Shown: positions 6,790 through 13,628 of the stretch, piece by piece | How the letters are laid out: each line of letters opens with the position of its first letter | How positions within the stretch are numbered: position 1 is the stretch's first letter | Source: a virus | IMG/VR virus record: IMGVR_UViG_3300033141_003738 | Coordinates: 1 to 40,952 of that record | Length of the DNA stretch: 40,952 nucleotides | Direction: 5' to 3' (one strand) | Made by a program: the position numbers and the translations under genes | The notes under the pieces: generated by a model | The model's database searches: none | What the model was told of the DNA's origin: nothing | Seen by the model: the letters and a program-made list of their open reading frames with translations, nothing else

Positions 6790-7637
6790 TGAGTAAAGAA
6801 AAATTTGGAGTGCTGCTTGCAAAAATTTGTATAGAAAGGAAAAAGATTGAAAAATTAACAATAGCAAATGTGTCCAATGATGTTTACTGGTATCAACAAC
6901 AAAGAATAGAAACCCTAGAAGAAAAACTAAAGCTAGAAATAAGCAAAGTATCACAATCAGGCAGAGAAAAAGTTTTGAGTGATAGGGTTAAAGAACTTGA
7001 AAGTTTCTATAAAGAATTAAAAGCCACTCATTATGTTAATTTAGACAAGATCAAACTACTTGAAAAACCCAATAAAGATTTCCAAGAACAAAACATCATA
7101 TTAGTTGATAGGCATGTTGATGATTTGAGGGTTATTGCTGAACTTGAAAAAGAAGAACATGAGTTGATTGCTAAGTATGAAAATCTTGTTACTGAGTTTA
7201 AAATTAGTAATGATACATTTGAAAAAGAGAATAAGAAGTTAGTGGAAAAACATAAACTTGAGCAGGAACTTTGCGAAGAAGTAAAAATTTCATATGATGG
7301 GGAATTTACAAAAGTACAAATACTTACAGAAAAAAATAATAATCTAAAAGAAGAATGCGACATTATTTTTGATCTTAACAAGAAGCTTGAAAAAGAAAAT
7401 AATTGTTTAGAAAAAGAAGCAGATCACTTTATTAAATCATGCAAAGAACTCCAAAAAGAAAACAAACCACTAGATAGATTCATGGATAATGTTGATGCTG
7501 TAAAACTAGGTGAAATAACCTATAACGCTGACATGGAACTTTGTGGCGACTTTATTGACAAAGGCCTTATACTGAGAAGAATGCTAGAAGAAAAAGGCTT
7601 TGTATTAATTAAAAAAGATAAGGAGATTAAGAAATAA
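6789..7637 (+). CDS. Long coiled-coil protein, 282 aa
   Basis: Almost the whole protein is charged heptad repeat, rich in Glu, Lys and Leu with few prolines. It is predicted to be an elongated coiled coil, possibly a dimer. The last 60 residues (from about FMDNVDAVKLGEI) look more globular. I chose the ATG at 6789, which overlaps the stop of the 24-aa gene; a GTG one codon earlier is possible. Two shorter coiled-coil genes follow (7855, 8198) with the same Glu-Lys-Glu-Asn-Lys-Lys-Leu heptad, so the three may be related or interact. No enzymatic motif is visible and the function is unknown. Confidence 0.75.
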   Translation: MSKEKFGVLLAKICIERKKIEKLTIANVSNDVYWYQQQRIETLEEKLKLEISKVSQSGREKVLSDRVKELESFYKELKATHYVNLDKIKLLEKPNKDFQEQNIILVDRHVDDLRVIAELEKEEHELIAKYENLVTEFKISNDTFEKENKKLVEKHKLEQELCEEVKISYDGEFTKVQILTEKNNNLKEECDIIFDLNKKLEKENNCLEKEADHFIKSCKELQKENKPLDRFMDNVDAVKLGEITYNADMELCGDFIDKGLILRRMLEEKGFVLIKKDKEIKK

Positions 7638-7639
7638 CA

Positions 7640-7858
7640 ATGGATAGATTAATCGGAATGTTTATTAAAACAAGAAGAAATAAGTATAAACTAACTAAAG
7701 TTGAATTAGGTAGCATGGTGAATATTTCGCGAACATCAATAGCAAATATAGAAAGTGGTAAACATAAGGTAGCTTTTGAAACAATGTTAAGTCTTTCAAG
7801 GGCACTGAATTTCAATATTAATGAGATTACAAGACTATACAAGGGGGTTAAGAAATGA
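7640..7858 (+). CDS. XRE-family helix-turn-helix regulator, 72 aa
   Basis: This is a single Cro/C1-type DNA-binding domain. Residues 14-52 carry the classic layout: LTKVELGSMVNISRTSIANI forms the helix-turn-helix, followed by ESGKHKV and a helix with ALNFNI. At 72 residues it is almost only the domain, as in Cro proteins and small transcriptional switches. It sits in the early operon, two bases after the coiled-coil gene, and its stop overlaps the next start (ATGA). It could bind early operators such as the ATACACT boxes, but no target is shown. No CI-like partner with a protease or dimer domain is present. Confidence 0.85.
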   Translation: MDRLIGMFIKTRRNKYKLTKVELGSMVNISRTSIANIESGKHKVAFETMLSLSRALNFNINEITRLYKGVKK

Positions 7859-8196
7859 AATCATTTAAACAATTTATGAAACAAAATGCACCAGAATACG
7901 ATATACAGGTAGGCTCGGCATTTGAAGCTAAGTTGTATTTAGCATATGAGGAAATGTCTCAAATTTTCAAGAGTGAGAAATGGGTATTAGATCAAAAAAT
8001 AGATCAGTTAGAAAAAGAAAATAAGAAATTAAAAGATTGTATTGTAGCTATATTTAAAAATGAATCAAATCAACTTGTTTGTGAAATATGTCCCCAGTGT
8101 GACTACTGCGATACACGTAATCCGAATAAGACCATGGGAATGTCGTGTAGTTTAGTTATAGCAAAACAATGCTTAAAAGAATTGGAGGAATTATAA
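7855..8196 (+). CDS. Coiled-coil protein with cysteine cluster, 113 aa
   Basis: The N-terminal half is helical, with a heptad LEKENKKLKD. The C-terminal half holds a cysteine-rich patch (CEICPQCDYC, then a Cys some 15 residues later) that could bind zinc. The start overlaps the XRE gene stop (ATGA), which implies translational coupling. A related coiled-coil gene follows after one base (8198). I do not recognise the family. A zinc-stabilised dimer is a reasonable structural guess. Confidence 0.7.
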   Translation: MKSFKQFMKQNAPEYDIQVGSAFEAKLYLAYEEMSQIFKSEKWVLDQKIDQLEKENKKLKDCIVAIFKNESNQLVCEICPQCDYCDTRNPNKTMGMSCSLVIAKQCLKELEEL

Positions 8197-8197
8197 A

Positions 8198-8548
8198 ATG
8201 GAAGGATTTGAAATAGTAGCAAGATTAAAAAGACAGCTCATTAAGATAAATGATTTGGAAAAAGAAAACAAAAAACTAAAAGAAGCAATTGATATAGCAC
8301 CTTGTGAATACAAACATGCTTGCCTTGAGGGTGCCGAAGAATGGGAAATTTCAGCAAAGAAACTTAAGAAAGAAAATTCAAAATTAAAAATGAGATATAT
8401 AGGAGTATTGGGCTTGCTGTGTGAAGCGTCTGTTTCTGTGCCAGAGGAAATTAGAGAGTCAATTGAGTGCGCTCTTGAGCATGCATGCGAGGATAAAACT
8501 ATAACATATAAAAGAGTATTAAACCGTTTTGAAATAATATTTCAATAA
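8198..8548 (+). CDS. Coiled-coil protein, 116 aa
   Basis: The protein shares the LEKENKKLKE heptad with its upstream neighbour and repeats a variant (LKKENSKLKM) about 40 residues later. Several cysteines are spread through it but without a clear zinc pattern. GGAGG precedes the start. It is probably a diverged duplicate of the 113-aa gene or a partner in one coiled-coil complex. No known domain is visible. Confidence 0.7.
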   Translation: MEGFEIVARLKRQLIKINDLEKENKKLKEAIDIAPCEYKHACLEGAEEWEISAKKLKKENSKLKMRYIGVLGLLCEASVSVPEEIRESIECALEHACEDKTITYKRVLNRFEIIFQ

Positions 8549-8566
8549 ATACAAGGAGATTAAGAA

Positions 8567-8971
8567 ATGAAAATAATAAAAGGTAAAGAATATGTAGTTA
8601 CAAATGATGAGGAATATTATTCTTGTGATATTTTAAAATCATTAGAAGAAGTTAAAGAATGGGTAATTGGTGAGCTAGGCATTGAAGATGATGATGAATC
8701 TTTCTTTATAGGAACACCAGATCATATTAATTTAAGCATAGATACAGATGATTTTTATGAAGCACTATTGGGTGGATATGAGGATCAAAGAGGTGAGTGG
8801 TCAGAATCATGGGAAGATGGTTTGTTTGATAAAGAAAGTAAACCCTCACTAGAGATTCAAAGTAAATTAGATGAAATATGTGCATTGATACATAAAGAGC
8901 ATCCTGTAAATTTTTGGACTGTTTCTAATGCTCAATTAATAACGCTGGATCAACTAGAGGAAGATAAATGA
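8567..8971 (+). CDS. Acidic hypothetical protein, 134 aa
   Basis: The protein is strongly acidic (many Asp and Glu, for example IEDDDES) with aromatic residues, as seen in DNA-mimic and other inhibitor proteins of phages, though composition alone proves nothing. AAGGAG precedes the ATG. The stop overlaps the ATG of a 15-codon frame (8968-9015). It has no recognised family, membrane segment or catalytic motif. Confidence 0.7.
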   Translation: MKIIKGKEYVVTNDEEYYSCDILKSLEEVKEWVIGELGIEDDDESFFIGTPDHINLSIDTDDFYEALLGGYEDQRGEWSESWEDGLFDKESKPSLEIQSKLDEICALIHKEHPVNFWTVSNAQLITLDQLEEDK

Positions 8972-9015
8972 AAGTAAATATAATTTCTCTATTACCAAAA
9001 AAGGATAGAATGTGA
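8968..9015 (+). CDS. 15-codon coupling frame
   Basis: This frame starts inside the stop of the acidic-protein gene (ATGA). It ends ATG TGA, so that its last codons overlap the GTG start of the next gene at 9012. The peptide is basic and hydrophobic (VNIISLLPKKDR). Its likely role is to pass ribosomes between the two genes; it may have no function as a peptide. Confidence 0.3.
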   Translation: MKVNIISLLPKKDRM

Positions 9016-9434
9016 ATATTAAAATAACAAAAGAAGAAATAATTAAAAGACTAAATCAAGTTAGGACTAAGAAATGCCAAGAAGTCAGTATTACTTTCAA
9101 GGCATTTGACGCATATAATTCAATTGATATTAATGGCGATAGTTTTTGTTATTTTGAGGATTTTGAAAAAATCTACTATCAGTTGTATATTGAAAAAATC
9201 GAAGAGGCTAACAATGAACTAATGAATAGGCGCAACAATGTTGATCACAATAAGACAATTCAAATACCAGACAATAACTGTATGGAATGTATTTTTTGTT
9301 TAAACATGATGTTTAATTCTGGTCACTGTGATTATTACAAAAAAGAGGTTGATATATATAGAGGAAATGAAGCAAATGCTAAAAAACCAGATTGGTGTAA
9401 ACTTCATCATGTAGATGTTTGGAGGACAACATGA
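9012..9434 (+). CDS. Cysteine-containing hypothetical protein, 140 aa
   Basis: The N-terminal 75 residues are a helical, charged domain. The C-terminal half has a cysteine/histidine series (C-x2-C-x2-C near CMECIFC, then GHCDYY and WCKLHH) suited to zinc or iron-sulfur binding. The start is a GTG after AAGGAT, overlapping the 15-codon frame. The stop overlaps the next ATG (ATGA). No family is recognised. Confidence 0.7.
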   Translation: MNIKITKEEIIKRLNQVRTKKCQEVSITFKAFDAYNSIDINGDSFCYFEDFEKIYYQLYIEKIEEANNELMNRRNNVDHNKTIQIPDNNCMECIFCLNMMFNSGHCDYYKKEVDIYRGNEANAKKPDWCKLHHVDVWRTT

Positions 9435-9604
9435 AAATACAAATTTACAAAGACAAAAAAGGTGAATGGCGATTTAGATTTAAGGCCAGGAATGGTAGAA
9501 TTCTATGTTGTAGTGAAGAAAGTTATAAAAATAAAAAAACTATGATTAAAACAATTGAAAGAATCGCTTACAATTTTTCAATTAGCGATATTGTAGAAAT
9601 ATAA
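9431..9604 (+). CDS. YegP-like protein (DUF1508), 57 aa
   Basis: The sequence has the compact beta-beta-alpha signature of the YegP/DUF1508 family: IYKDKKGEWRFRFKARNGRI, then a Ser-Glu-x-Tyr segment, and a helix with TIERI. Family members usually hold one or two copies of this roughly 50-residue unit; here there is one. Their biochemical role is not known. I chose the ATG at 9431 with GGAGGACA before it, overlapping the previous stop. It is unusual in a phage early operon. Confidence 0.8.
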   Translation: MKIQIYKDKKGEWRFRFKARNGRILCCSEESYKNKKTMIKTIERIAYNFSISDIVEI

Positions 9605-9765
9605 TGAGCGCAAGTGAAATTTTCAAATCAAGCGTTAAATCAATATGCCATAAATGTAGCATAACAACTTCTAAAACATGTGGTACTGACAGAAAAATAA
9701 AATGTGCTTACGTTATGAATTGTTCGCATTTTAACAATAAAACCAATAATCCAAAAGGAGGATGA
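9604..9765 (+). CDS. Cysteine-rich small protein, 53 aa
   Basis: The start overlaps the YegP-like stop (TAATG) and the stop abuts the next ATG. The peptide holds five cysteines and two histidines (CHKC at 15-18, then Cys 26, 34 and 40 and a CSH), typical of a small treble-clef or zinc-ribbon fold. Its own C-terminal codons supply the GGAGG ribosome site of the next gene. The function is unknown. Confidence 0.65.
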   Translation: MSASEIFKSSVKSICHKCSITTSKTCGTDRKIKCAYVMNCSHFNNKTNNPKGG

Positions 9766-10095
9766 ATGAAGCAAGCAAAATTTAAACATGAACATGTGAT
9801 TGAAACAAAGGATGGATTTTTTACCGTCAATGCAATTGTAATCTATCCAGAAGCTATTGATTACACAGTTATTAAAAATGGCCAGAAGAAAAATATTCCA
9901 GAAGATCAAGTAATTGCTGCCTATGAAGAAATCAAGGGTAGTAAAAAGAGGATAGGTAATAAAAAAACGAAAAAACCTAACAAAAAGAGTAGCAAAAAAA
10001 TTACTAAGAAAAATCCTAATAATAATAATAACAATTCTTTGAACGATACAGGAAGTATAAGTGCTAAAGGTGATAAAACAAATCTTGAGAACTAG
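9766..10095 (+). CDS. Protein with lysine-rich low-complexity tail, 109 aa
   Basis: Residues 1-64 form a small beta-rich domain (HVIETKDGFFTVNAIVI). The rest is a disordered basic tail with repeated Lys pairs and an Asn run, probably binding nucleic acid without specificity. An AAGGAGGA ribosome site lies directly ahead. The gene ends 21 bases before the hairpin at 10116-10143. No family is recognised. Confidence 0.75.
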   Translation: MKQAKFKHEHVIETKDGFFTVNAIVIYPEAIDYTVIKNGQKKNIPEDQVIAAYEEIKGSKKRIGNKKTKKPNKKSSKKITKKNPNNNNNNSLNDTGSISAKGDKTNLEN

Positions 10096-10115
10096 TAAAT
10101 AGCAATTTTTGAATA

Positions 10116-10143
10116 AGCTACTTGTCATAGTTGGCAAGTAGCT
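10116..10143 (+). promoter_or_regulatory. Stem-loop in the leader of the 82-aa gene
   Basis: AGCTACTTGTC (10116-10126) and GGCAAGTAGCT (10133-10143) form an 11-bp stem with one G-U pair and a 6-base loop. No T-run follows, so it is unlikely to terminate transcription. It lies 20 bases before the next ATG and 8 bases before its GGAGG, where it could act as a 5' stabiliser, processing site or protein-binding element. Confidence 0.5.
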
Positions 10144-10163
10144 ACCCATATTTGGAGGAAAGT

Positions 10164-10412
10164 ATGCAAGTAAAAATATTGGCCATAAAAACTATATTCT
10201 TAAATAAAGAAAATAGGGAGGTTTTACAATTAGAAGAAAAAATTGGTTCTCTAGACAATCCTAAAGAATTTTACTACGAGAAATTACAAGAACTTAAAAA
10301 TTTTGCTTATATGTCCAATAAAGTAAGATCAATAACAAGTCTTTATAAAAAAATAGAATCAGCAACTACTAAAGTGATCACAACTTCGGGAAACTTTTAC
10401 TTTTGGTATTAA
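10164..10412 (+). CDS. Hypothetical protein, 82 aa
   Basis: The ATG at 10164 follows GGAGGAAAGT and is much better supported than the upstream in-frame TTG at 10131, which lies inside the stem-loop. The protein is a short helical, basic protein with a C-terminal beta segment rich in aromatic residues (NFYFWY). No family is recognised. It stands alone between the lysine-tail gene and the 99-aa gene. Confidence 0.65.
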   Translation: MQVKILAIKTIFLNKENREVLQLEEKIGSLDNPKEFYYEKLQELKNFAYMSNKVRSITSLYKKIESATTKVITTSGNFYFWY

Positions 10413-10446
10413 TTGTTTATAATATTCATATCTACCAAGGATGGGT

Positions 10447-10743
10447 ATGGATGCTAAAAAGATAAATGAAACTATAGGTAAATTCGTAGATTACGAACCA
10501 TCACCAAGATTTAAACTTAGAAATAATGAACTAGGATTAGAGGAAATGGTTTTTAGTAATTATCCATTTTATACTGAAGACTTAAACCTTATCTTTCCTA
10601 TAATTAGAAAACTAACCTCAAAGCAAAAAAATGGATATTTGTTAAAAAAACTTTTAAAAACAATATTAGTTAAAAACAAAACAAATAAACAGATCAAATT
10701 TAAAATAGCTCTAGAGATTGCGCACTACATAAAAAATAATTAA
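10447..10743 (+). CDS. Hypothetical protein, 98 aa
   Basis: Two ATG codons are in frame, at 10441 and 10447. AAGG ends directly before the first, so the second has the better ribosome-site spacing. The protein is helical, with a C-terminal half of Lys/Leu-rich helices, and has no transmembrane segment. No family is recognised. A promoter-like sequence follows the gene (10787-10815), so this may be the last gene of its transcript. Confidence 0.65.
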   Translation: MDAKKINETIGKFVDYEPSPRFKLRNNELGLEEMVFSNYPFYTEDLNLIFPIIRKLTSKQKNGYLLKKLLKTILVKNKTNKQIKFKIALEIAHYIKNN

Positions 10744-10786
10744 TCTAAGTAATCATAATTATTGAAACAATAATTTATTTTTTCAT

Positions 10787-10815
10787 TTGCATTTTAATAT
10801 ATTTTTTAATATAAA
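10787..10815 (+). promoter_or_regulatory. Sigma-70-type promoter placing +1 at the RHH start codon
   Basis: TTGCAT (10787-10792), 17-base spacer, TATAAA (10810-10815). Only six bases separate the -10 from the ATG at 10822, so transcription would begin at or beside the start codon. No Shine-Dalgarno sequence precedes the ATG. The pair of facts points to a leaderless mRNA. Confidence 0.55.
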
Positions 10816-10821
10816 GTTCCT

Positions 10822-11013
10822 ATGAAAAAAATCATTAATAAAATACTTAATAAAAAATCCAGCAAAGATAAGATTCAAAGCAATATGTATTTAAATAAAG
10901 ATTTGGAAAAAGATTTTGTTGATAAATTAAAAAGATTAAAGCTTAAAAGAAATGATGTATTATCTAGTCTTATTGAAGTTTTTATTGAAATAGAGGATAA
11001 GGAATTTAAATGA
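10822..11013 (+). CDS. Ribbon-helix-helix-like DNA-binding protein, 63 aa
   Basis: After a basic N-terminus, residues about 18-60 read as a beta strand (QSNMYLN) followed by two helices (LEKDFVDKLKRL and RNDVLSSLIEVFIE), the layout of Arc/CopG/MetJ-type repressors. These bind DNA as dimers through the strand. It appears to be made from a leaderless transcript, as lambda cI is from its maintenance promoter. The stop overlaps the next start (ATGATG), so the DUF2511 gene is co-translated. It is a candidate regulator of early genes or of the origin; the target is unknown. Confidence 0.6.
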   Translation: MKKIINKILNKKSSKDKIQSNMYLNKDLEKDFVDKLKRLKLKRNDVLSSLIEVFIEIEDKEFK

Positions 11014-11291
11014 TGGGGAAATCTAAGACTAATTCAAAAAATGAAGCAATCTTACACAAAAATGAATTTCCGTATTGGCCCTTTACCGTTAATGAAGTAA
11101 GAATTAAATTAACCCTCCATGGATTTATAATAATTACGTTAGACAATCAAGAATATGCATTAGCTGGGTCAACAATTAATTACTATAAAAACATTAATGA
11201 AATATGGCTAGATAGGTCAGACCTCAAAGGTGCTAAGCGAAGCCTGACCACCATAATTGATTGGGGCTTAAATAATTTAGAACATAAATAA
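11010..11291 (+). CDS. DUF2511-like protein, 93 aa
   Basis: The motif YWPFTVNEVRIKL followed by a short strand and EYALAGSTI matches the family that includes E. coli YebY (DUF2511): Phe-Thr-Val, then a hydrophobic strand, then Tyr-Ala-Leu-x-Gly. Family proteins are small and often exported, but this one has no signal peptide. The start overlaps the RHH gene stop; a second ATG at 11013 is equally possible. Its role in phages is not established. Confidence 0.65.
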   Translation: MMGKSKTNSKNEAILHKNEFPYWPFTVNEVRIKLTLHGFIIITLDNQEYALAGSTINYYKNINEIWLDRSDLKGAKRSLTTIIDWGLNNLEHK

Positions 11292-11294
11292 TAC

Positions 11295-11375
11295 CTTAGT
11301 ATCTGCGATAAACCCTGCATTTACTAAGTGTAATAACAGCGGGCTGCCTATTATCCCTTAGAATTTAATAGGCAG
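11295..11375 (+). ncRNA. Paired hairpins between DUF2511 and the next gene
   Basis: Two inverted repeats stand in tandem in an 87-base gap: CTTAGTA 11295-11301 with TACTAAG 11322-11328, and a perfect 10-bp stem CTGCCTATTA 11344-11353 with TAATAGGCAG 11366-11375. The second is followed by TCTTTG, only a weak T-run. The stretch is richer in GC than its surroundings. It may be a weak terminator or a structured leader of the gene starting at 11397. Confidence 0.4.
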
Positions 11376-11396
11376 TCTTTGTTGAAAGGTTTTTTC

Positions 11397-11675
11397 ATGG
11401 ACAAGATATTAATAGATTTATTAAATAAAAAGGCAAAAGAAAAAAAGATTAGACCAAACTATAGCAACTCCACTCTAGACTTATTGCGAGAGGTTTATAA
11501 ATTAGCACAAGAAAATTATAAATGCCCATTATGTAAATGTTCTAAGTTGGGCAAGGATGGGAACAATAAAATTATAAAAAGGATTACCAAAAGAACATCA
11601 GATAAATTAATCAAAGTGTTTCAGAATAAGATAAACATTAATCAGGGCTTGCCAGATAATTTATTTAACTTATAG
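11397..11675 (+). CDS. Hypothetical protein with CxxC pair, 92 aa
   Basis: I chose the ATG at 11397, eight bases after GAAAGG; an in-frame TTG at 11379 has no ribosome site. The protein is basic and helical, with CPLCKC at about residues 43-48 as its only notable motif. That could form half of a zinc site in a dimer. The hairpins at 11295-11375 lie in its leader. No family is recognised. Confidence 0.65.
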   Translation: MDKILIDLLNKKAKEKKIRPNYSNSTLDLLREVYKLAQENYKCPLCKCSKLGKDGNNKIIKRITKRTSDKLIKVFQNKININQGLPDNLFNL

Positions 11676-11684
11676 GAGAAGAAA

Positions 11685-12167
11685 ATGAAAGTTAAACTTA
11701 AAACAAAAGAACAGTTGATAAAAATAGGATGGAAAGAAAACTTAAAATCAATTTATGCTAGACTATCAATTGATAGTATTAAATCAAAACCACATTGGGA
11801 CAAGCGTAAAAATAGACTTGGAACGCTAACTTCTAGTCAGGTAGATAATTGTCTTGGTCAAAAAGGTGAAGTTGTTGATTTAAAAATAAGCAATGATGGA
11901 TCATTACAGTTTTTAGAAATTAAGGTGACTGATTGTGGAACTACTTACTACCTAGCAATTCCAATAGAATGTGTCATTGGATTTGATAAGAAAAAATGGG
12001 ATGAAATGCACTCAATTTGGCAATTCAGAATTAACCATAAGAGCTGGAAATATAGCCCATTTAAAAAAATATTCACATGTAGCTATCAAGACATTGCTAG
12101 CATGAAAAAAGCAATAAGATATGTTGAGAACAAGACCAAAAAGCTTAAAATAAAAAATAATAAGTAA
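11685..12167 (+). CDS. Hypothetical basic protein, 160 aa
   Basis: GGAGAAG lies before the ATG. The central part has alternating strands and the segment GEVVDLKISNDGSLQFLEIK, which looks like a small beta barrel. The C-terminus is a Lys-rich helix. Tryptophans are frequent (WKEN, HWDK, WKYS). There is no known catalytic pattern and no family is recognised. It is one of a run of early-type genes of unknown function. Confidence 0.7.
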   Translation: MKVKLKTKEQLIKIGWKENLKSIYARLSIDSIKSKPHWDKRKNRLGTLTSSQVDNCLGQKGEVVDLKISNDGSLQFLEIKVTDCGTTYYLAIPIECVIGFDKKKWDEMHSIWQFRINHKSWKYSPFKKIFTCSYQDIASMKKAIRYVENKTKKLKIKNNK

Positions 12168-12207
12168 ACCATTGCATTATTAGAAAATATTAAAAAAAGG
12201 ACTTAAT

Positions 12208-12582
12208 ATGAATCTTGGAAAATTGATAACATTTCTTGAAAAACAAAATCCTAACTTCCCAGTATTTATTAAGATAGGCAAGCAGGATGTAAAAATTCCA
12301 AACTTTTTTCATTCATATAGAGGATATTATCATCAACTTGCATTAAGCAAAATGGATATTGAAATAGGAAATAATTCAATTAATGTTTATGATTTTTTAA
12401 ATAAATGTAATGAATGTCTTGAAAAAACATTCATTGGCTATAAAGGTGGGGAATATATAATGTTCTGTCACACCCCAATATGGATATCTGATTATGGTCT
12501 TTCTGAAAACTGGCTAGTAGATAGATGCGAAAATATAAACAACGAAATTATAATTTTTGCAATAGAAGAAGATGATGAATAG
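12208..12582 (+). CDS. Hypothetical protein, 124 aa
   Basis: AAGGA precedes the ATG by eight bases. The protein is soluble, with a mixed fold, and its C-terminal end is acidic (EEDDE). A Cys pair (CNEC) at about residue 70 is the only visible motif. No family is recognised. It precedes a gap of 58 bases that leads to the 12-codon frame at 12641. Confidence 0.65.
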   Translation: MNLGKLITFLEKQNPNFPVFIKIGKQDVKIPNFFHSYRGYYHQLALSKMDIEIGNNSINVYDFLNKCNECLEKTFIGYKGGEYIMFCHTPIWISDYGLSENWLVDRCENINNEIIIFAIEEDDE

Positions 12583-12640
12583 AAATATATCATTGAAATA
12601 ATAGCAACTAATATCAGGTTTGTTTAAAAAGAGGACTATT

Positions 12641-12679
12641 ATGTTAATATTATTATGGGATGAGGTCAATAATGGATAA
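12641..12679 (+). CDS. 12-codon leader frame
   Basis: A GAGG site stands eight bases before this ATG. The frame overlaps the beginning of the 229-aa gene, and its own codons provide the GAGGT ribosome site of that gene's ATG (12672). This layout suggests translational coupling. The peptide is hydrophobic (LILLW) and may have no role of its own. Confidence 0.3.
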   Translation: MLILLWDEVNNG

Positions 12680-13361
12680 TGAAAATACTGATAAAAAGTT
12701 TAAAATATTCATAGCAAATCTTTTAGGAATTTATATCAATGATATTATAAAAATGTTTTTACATGAGACATATAGCGTTGATGTTAGATCAAAAAAGCCT
12801 GGAATTTTTGCTCATGCTATAATGTTTTGGTGCTGGTTAATTAGGCCCAGATTATGGTTTAAATCTTGGAAAACAAGGCACCATCATTGTGCCGGTGTTG
12901 AGATTTGGGAAATCATGTTTTTTGAAGAAGGTTATTTTTTAAGCAAGAAAAAAACTATCAAAATAGCTATTTCTTACGATGCCCAACTCAAATATGAAAG
13001 AAATGTTTTTAAAAAATGGATTGCAAATTATAATATTATTAATATATCAAATACAACTAAAACATTGAATATTTATTCAGAGAAAAAAAGATTAATGGTT
13101 CATAATGAGCATGAATCATTAGTTGGCGCTAATTATGGCAAAAACAGCATTCTTGGTATTATAATACATGATACAACCAAAGCTATATTGATTGGGATTG
13201 ATGGAAAAGAAAAGGTCATATGTAGTGAGAGCGAAATGTGGGCACATCAACATTTTTTACCAATCAAGCCAGATGAACCTTTTGATTTAATAGATGTCAT
13301 TGAAAGGGGTTACTATATTCCAATGAAAAAATATAATAACGAATTAAACCAATTTATGTAA
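12672..13361 (+). CDS. Hypothetical protein, 229 aa
   Basis: I chose the ATG at 12672, five bases after GAGGT; the ATG at 12660 has no ribosome site. Residues about 44-60 form a hydrophobic, tryptophan-rich stretch (AHAIMFWCWLIRPRLW) that may sit in or on the membrane, followed by a His cluster (RHHHC). The rest is a mixed alpha/beta domain. There is no signal peptide. It is the largest unknown in the early block, and no family is recognised. Confidence 0.65.
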   Translation: MDNENTDKKFKIFIANLLGIYINDIIKMFLHETYSVDVRSKKPGIFAHAIMFWCWLIRPRLWFKSWKTRHHHCAGVEIWEIMFFEEGYFLSKKKTIKIAISYDAQLKYERNVFKKWIANYNIINISNTTKTLNIYSEKKRLMVHNEHESLVGANYGKNSILGIIIHDTTKAILIGIDGKEKVICSESEMWAHQHFLPIKPDEPFDLIDVIERGYYIPMKKYNNELNQFM

Positions 13362-13381
13362 ATTAAAAAAAGGGATAAATT

Positions 13382-13573
13382 ATGGACAAAGAAATAGAAA
13401 TAGAAATAGTTAAAATGGGCCTAAAACTAATGGAAATCGAATATAATAACTTTAACGCTTGCTTAGAACATTGCAAGCTCATAAGACATGACAGGCAATC
13501 ACTGCGCCACTATACAAACAAAGTCAAAGAAGAAATTTATAATCTAAAAAAAGTTAATCATTTGACCCAATAA
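13382..13573 (+). CDS. Hypothetical helical protein, 63 aa
   Basis: AGGGAT precedes the ATG. The protein is a short charged helical hairpin (EIEIEIVKMGLKLMEIE, then a His/Arg-rich helix). It is the last gene of the rightward block, immediately before the bidirectional terminator. No family is recognised. Confidence 0.65.
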   Translation: MDKEIEIEIVKMGLKLMEIEYNNFNACLEHCKLIRHDRQSLRHYTNKVKEEIYNLKKVNHLTQ

Positions 13574-13592
13574 GACAATATTTATTAACAAT

Positions 13593-13618
13593 AAAAGCCT
13601 GAAATTAATCAGGCTTTT
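13593..13618. terminator. Bidirectional intrinsic terminator
   Basis: AAAAGCCTGA (13593-13602) and TCAGGCTTTT (13609-13618) form a perfect 10-bp stem with a 6-base loop, with A-run before and T-run after. It lies between convergent genes (ending at 13573 and 13629) and should stop both the rightward early transcript and the leftward lysis transcript. Confidence 0.85.
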
Positions 13619-13628
13619 TTATGTTAAT

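Noticed and set aside
9640-10149. Open frame of 169 codons on the minus strand
   Set aside because: It is the complement of Lys/Asn-rich coding sequence (9604-10095), giving a Phe/Ser-rich frame without a ribosome site.
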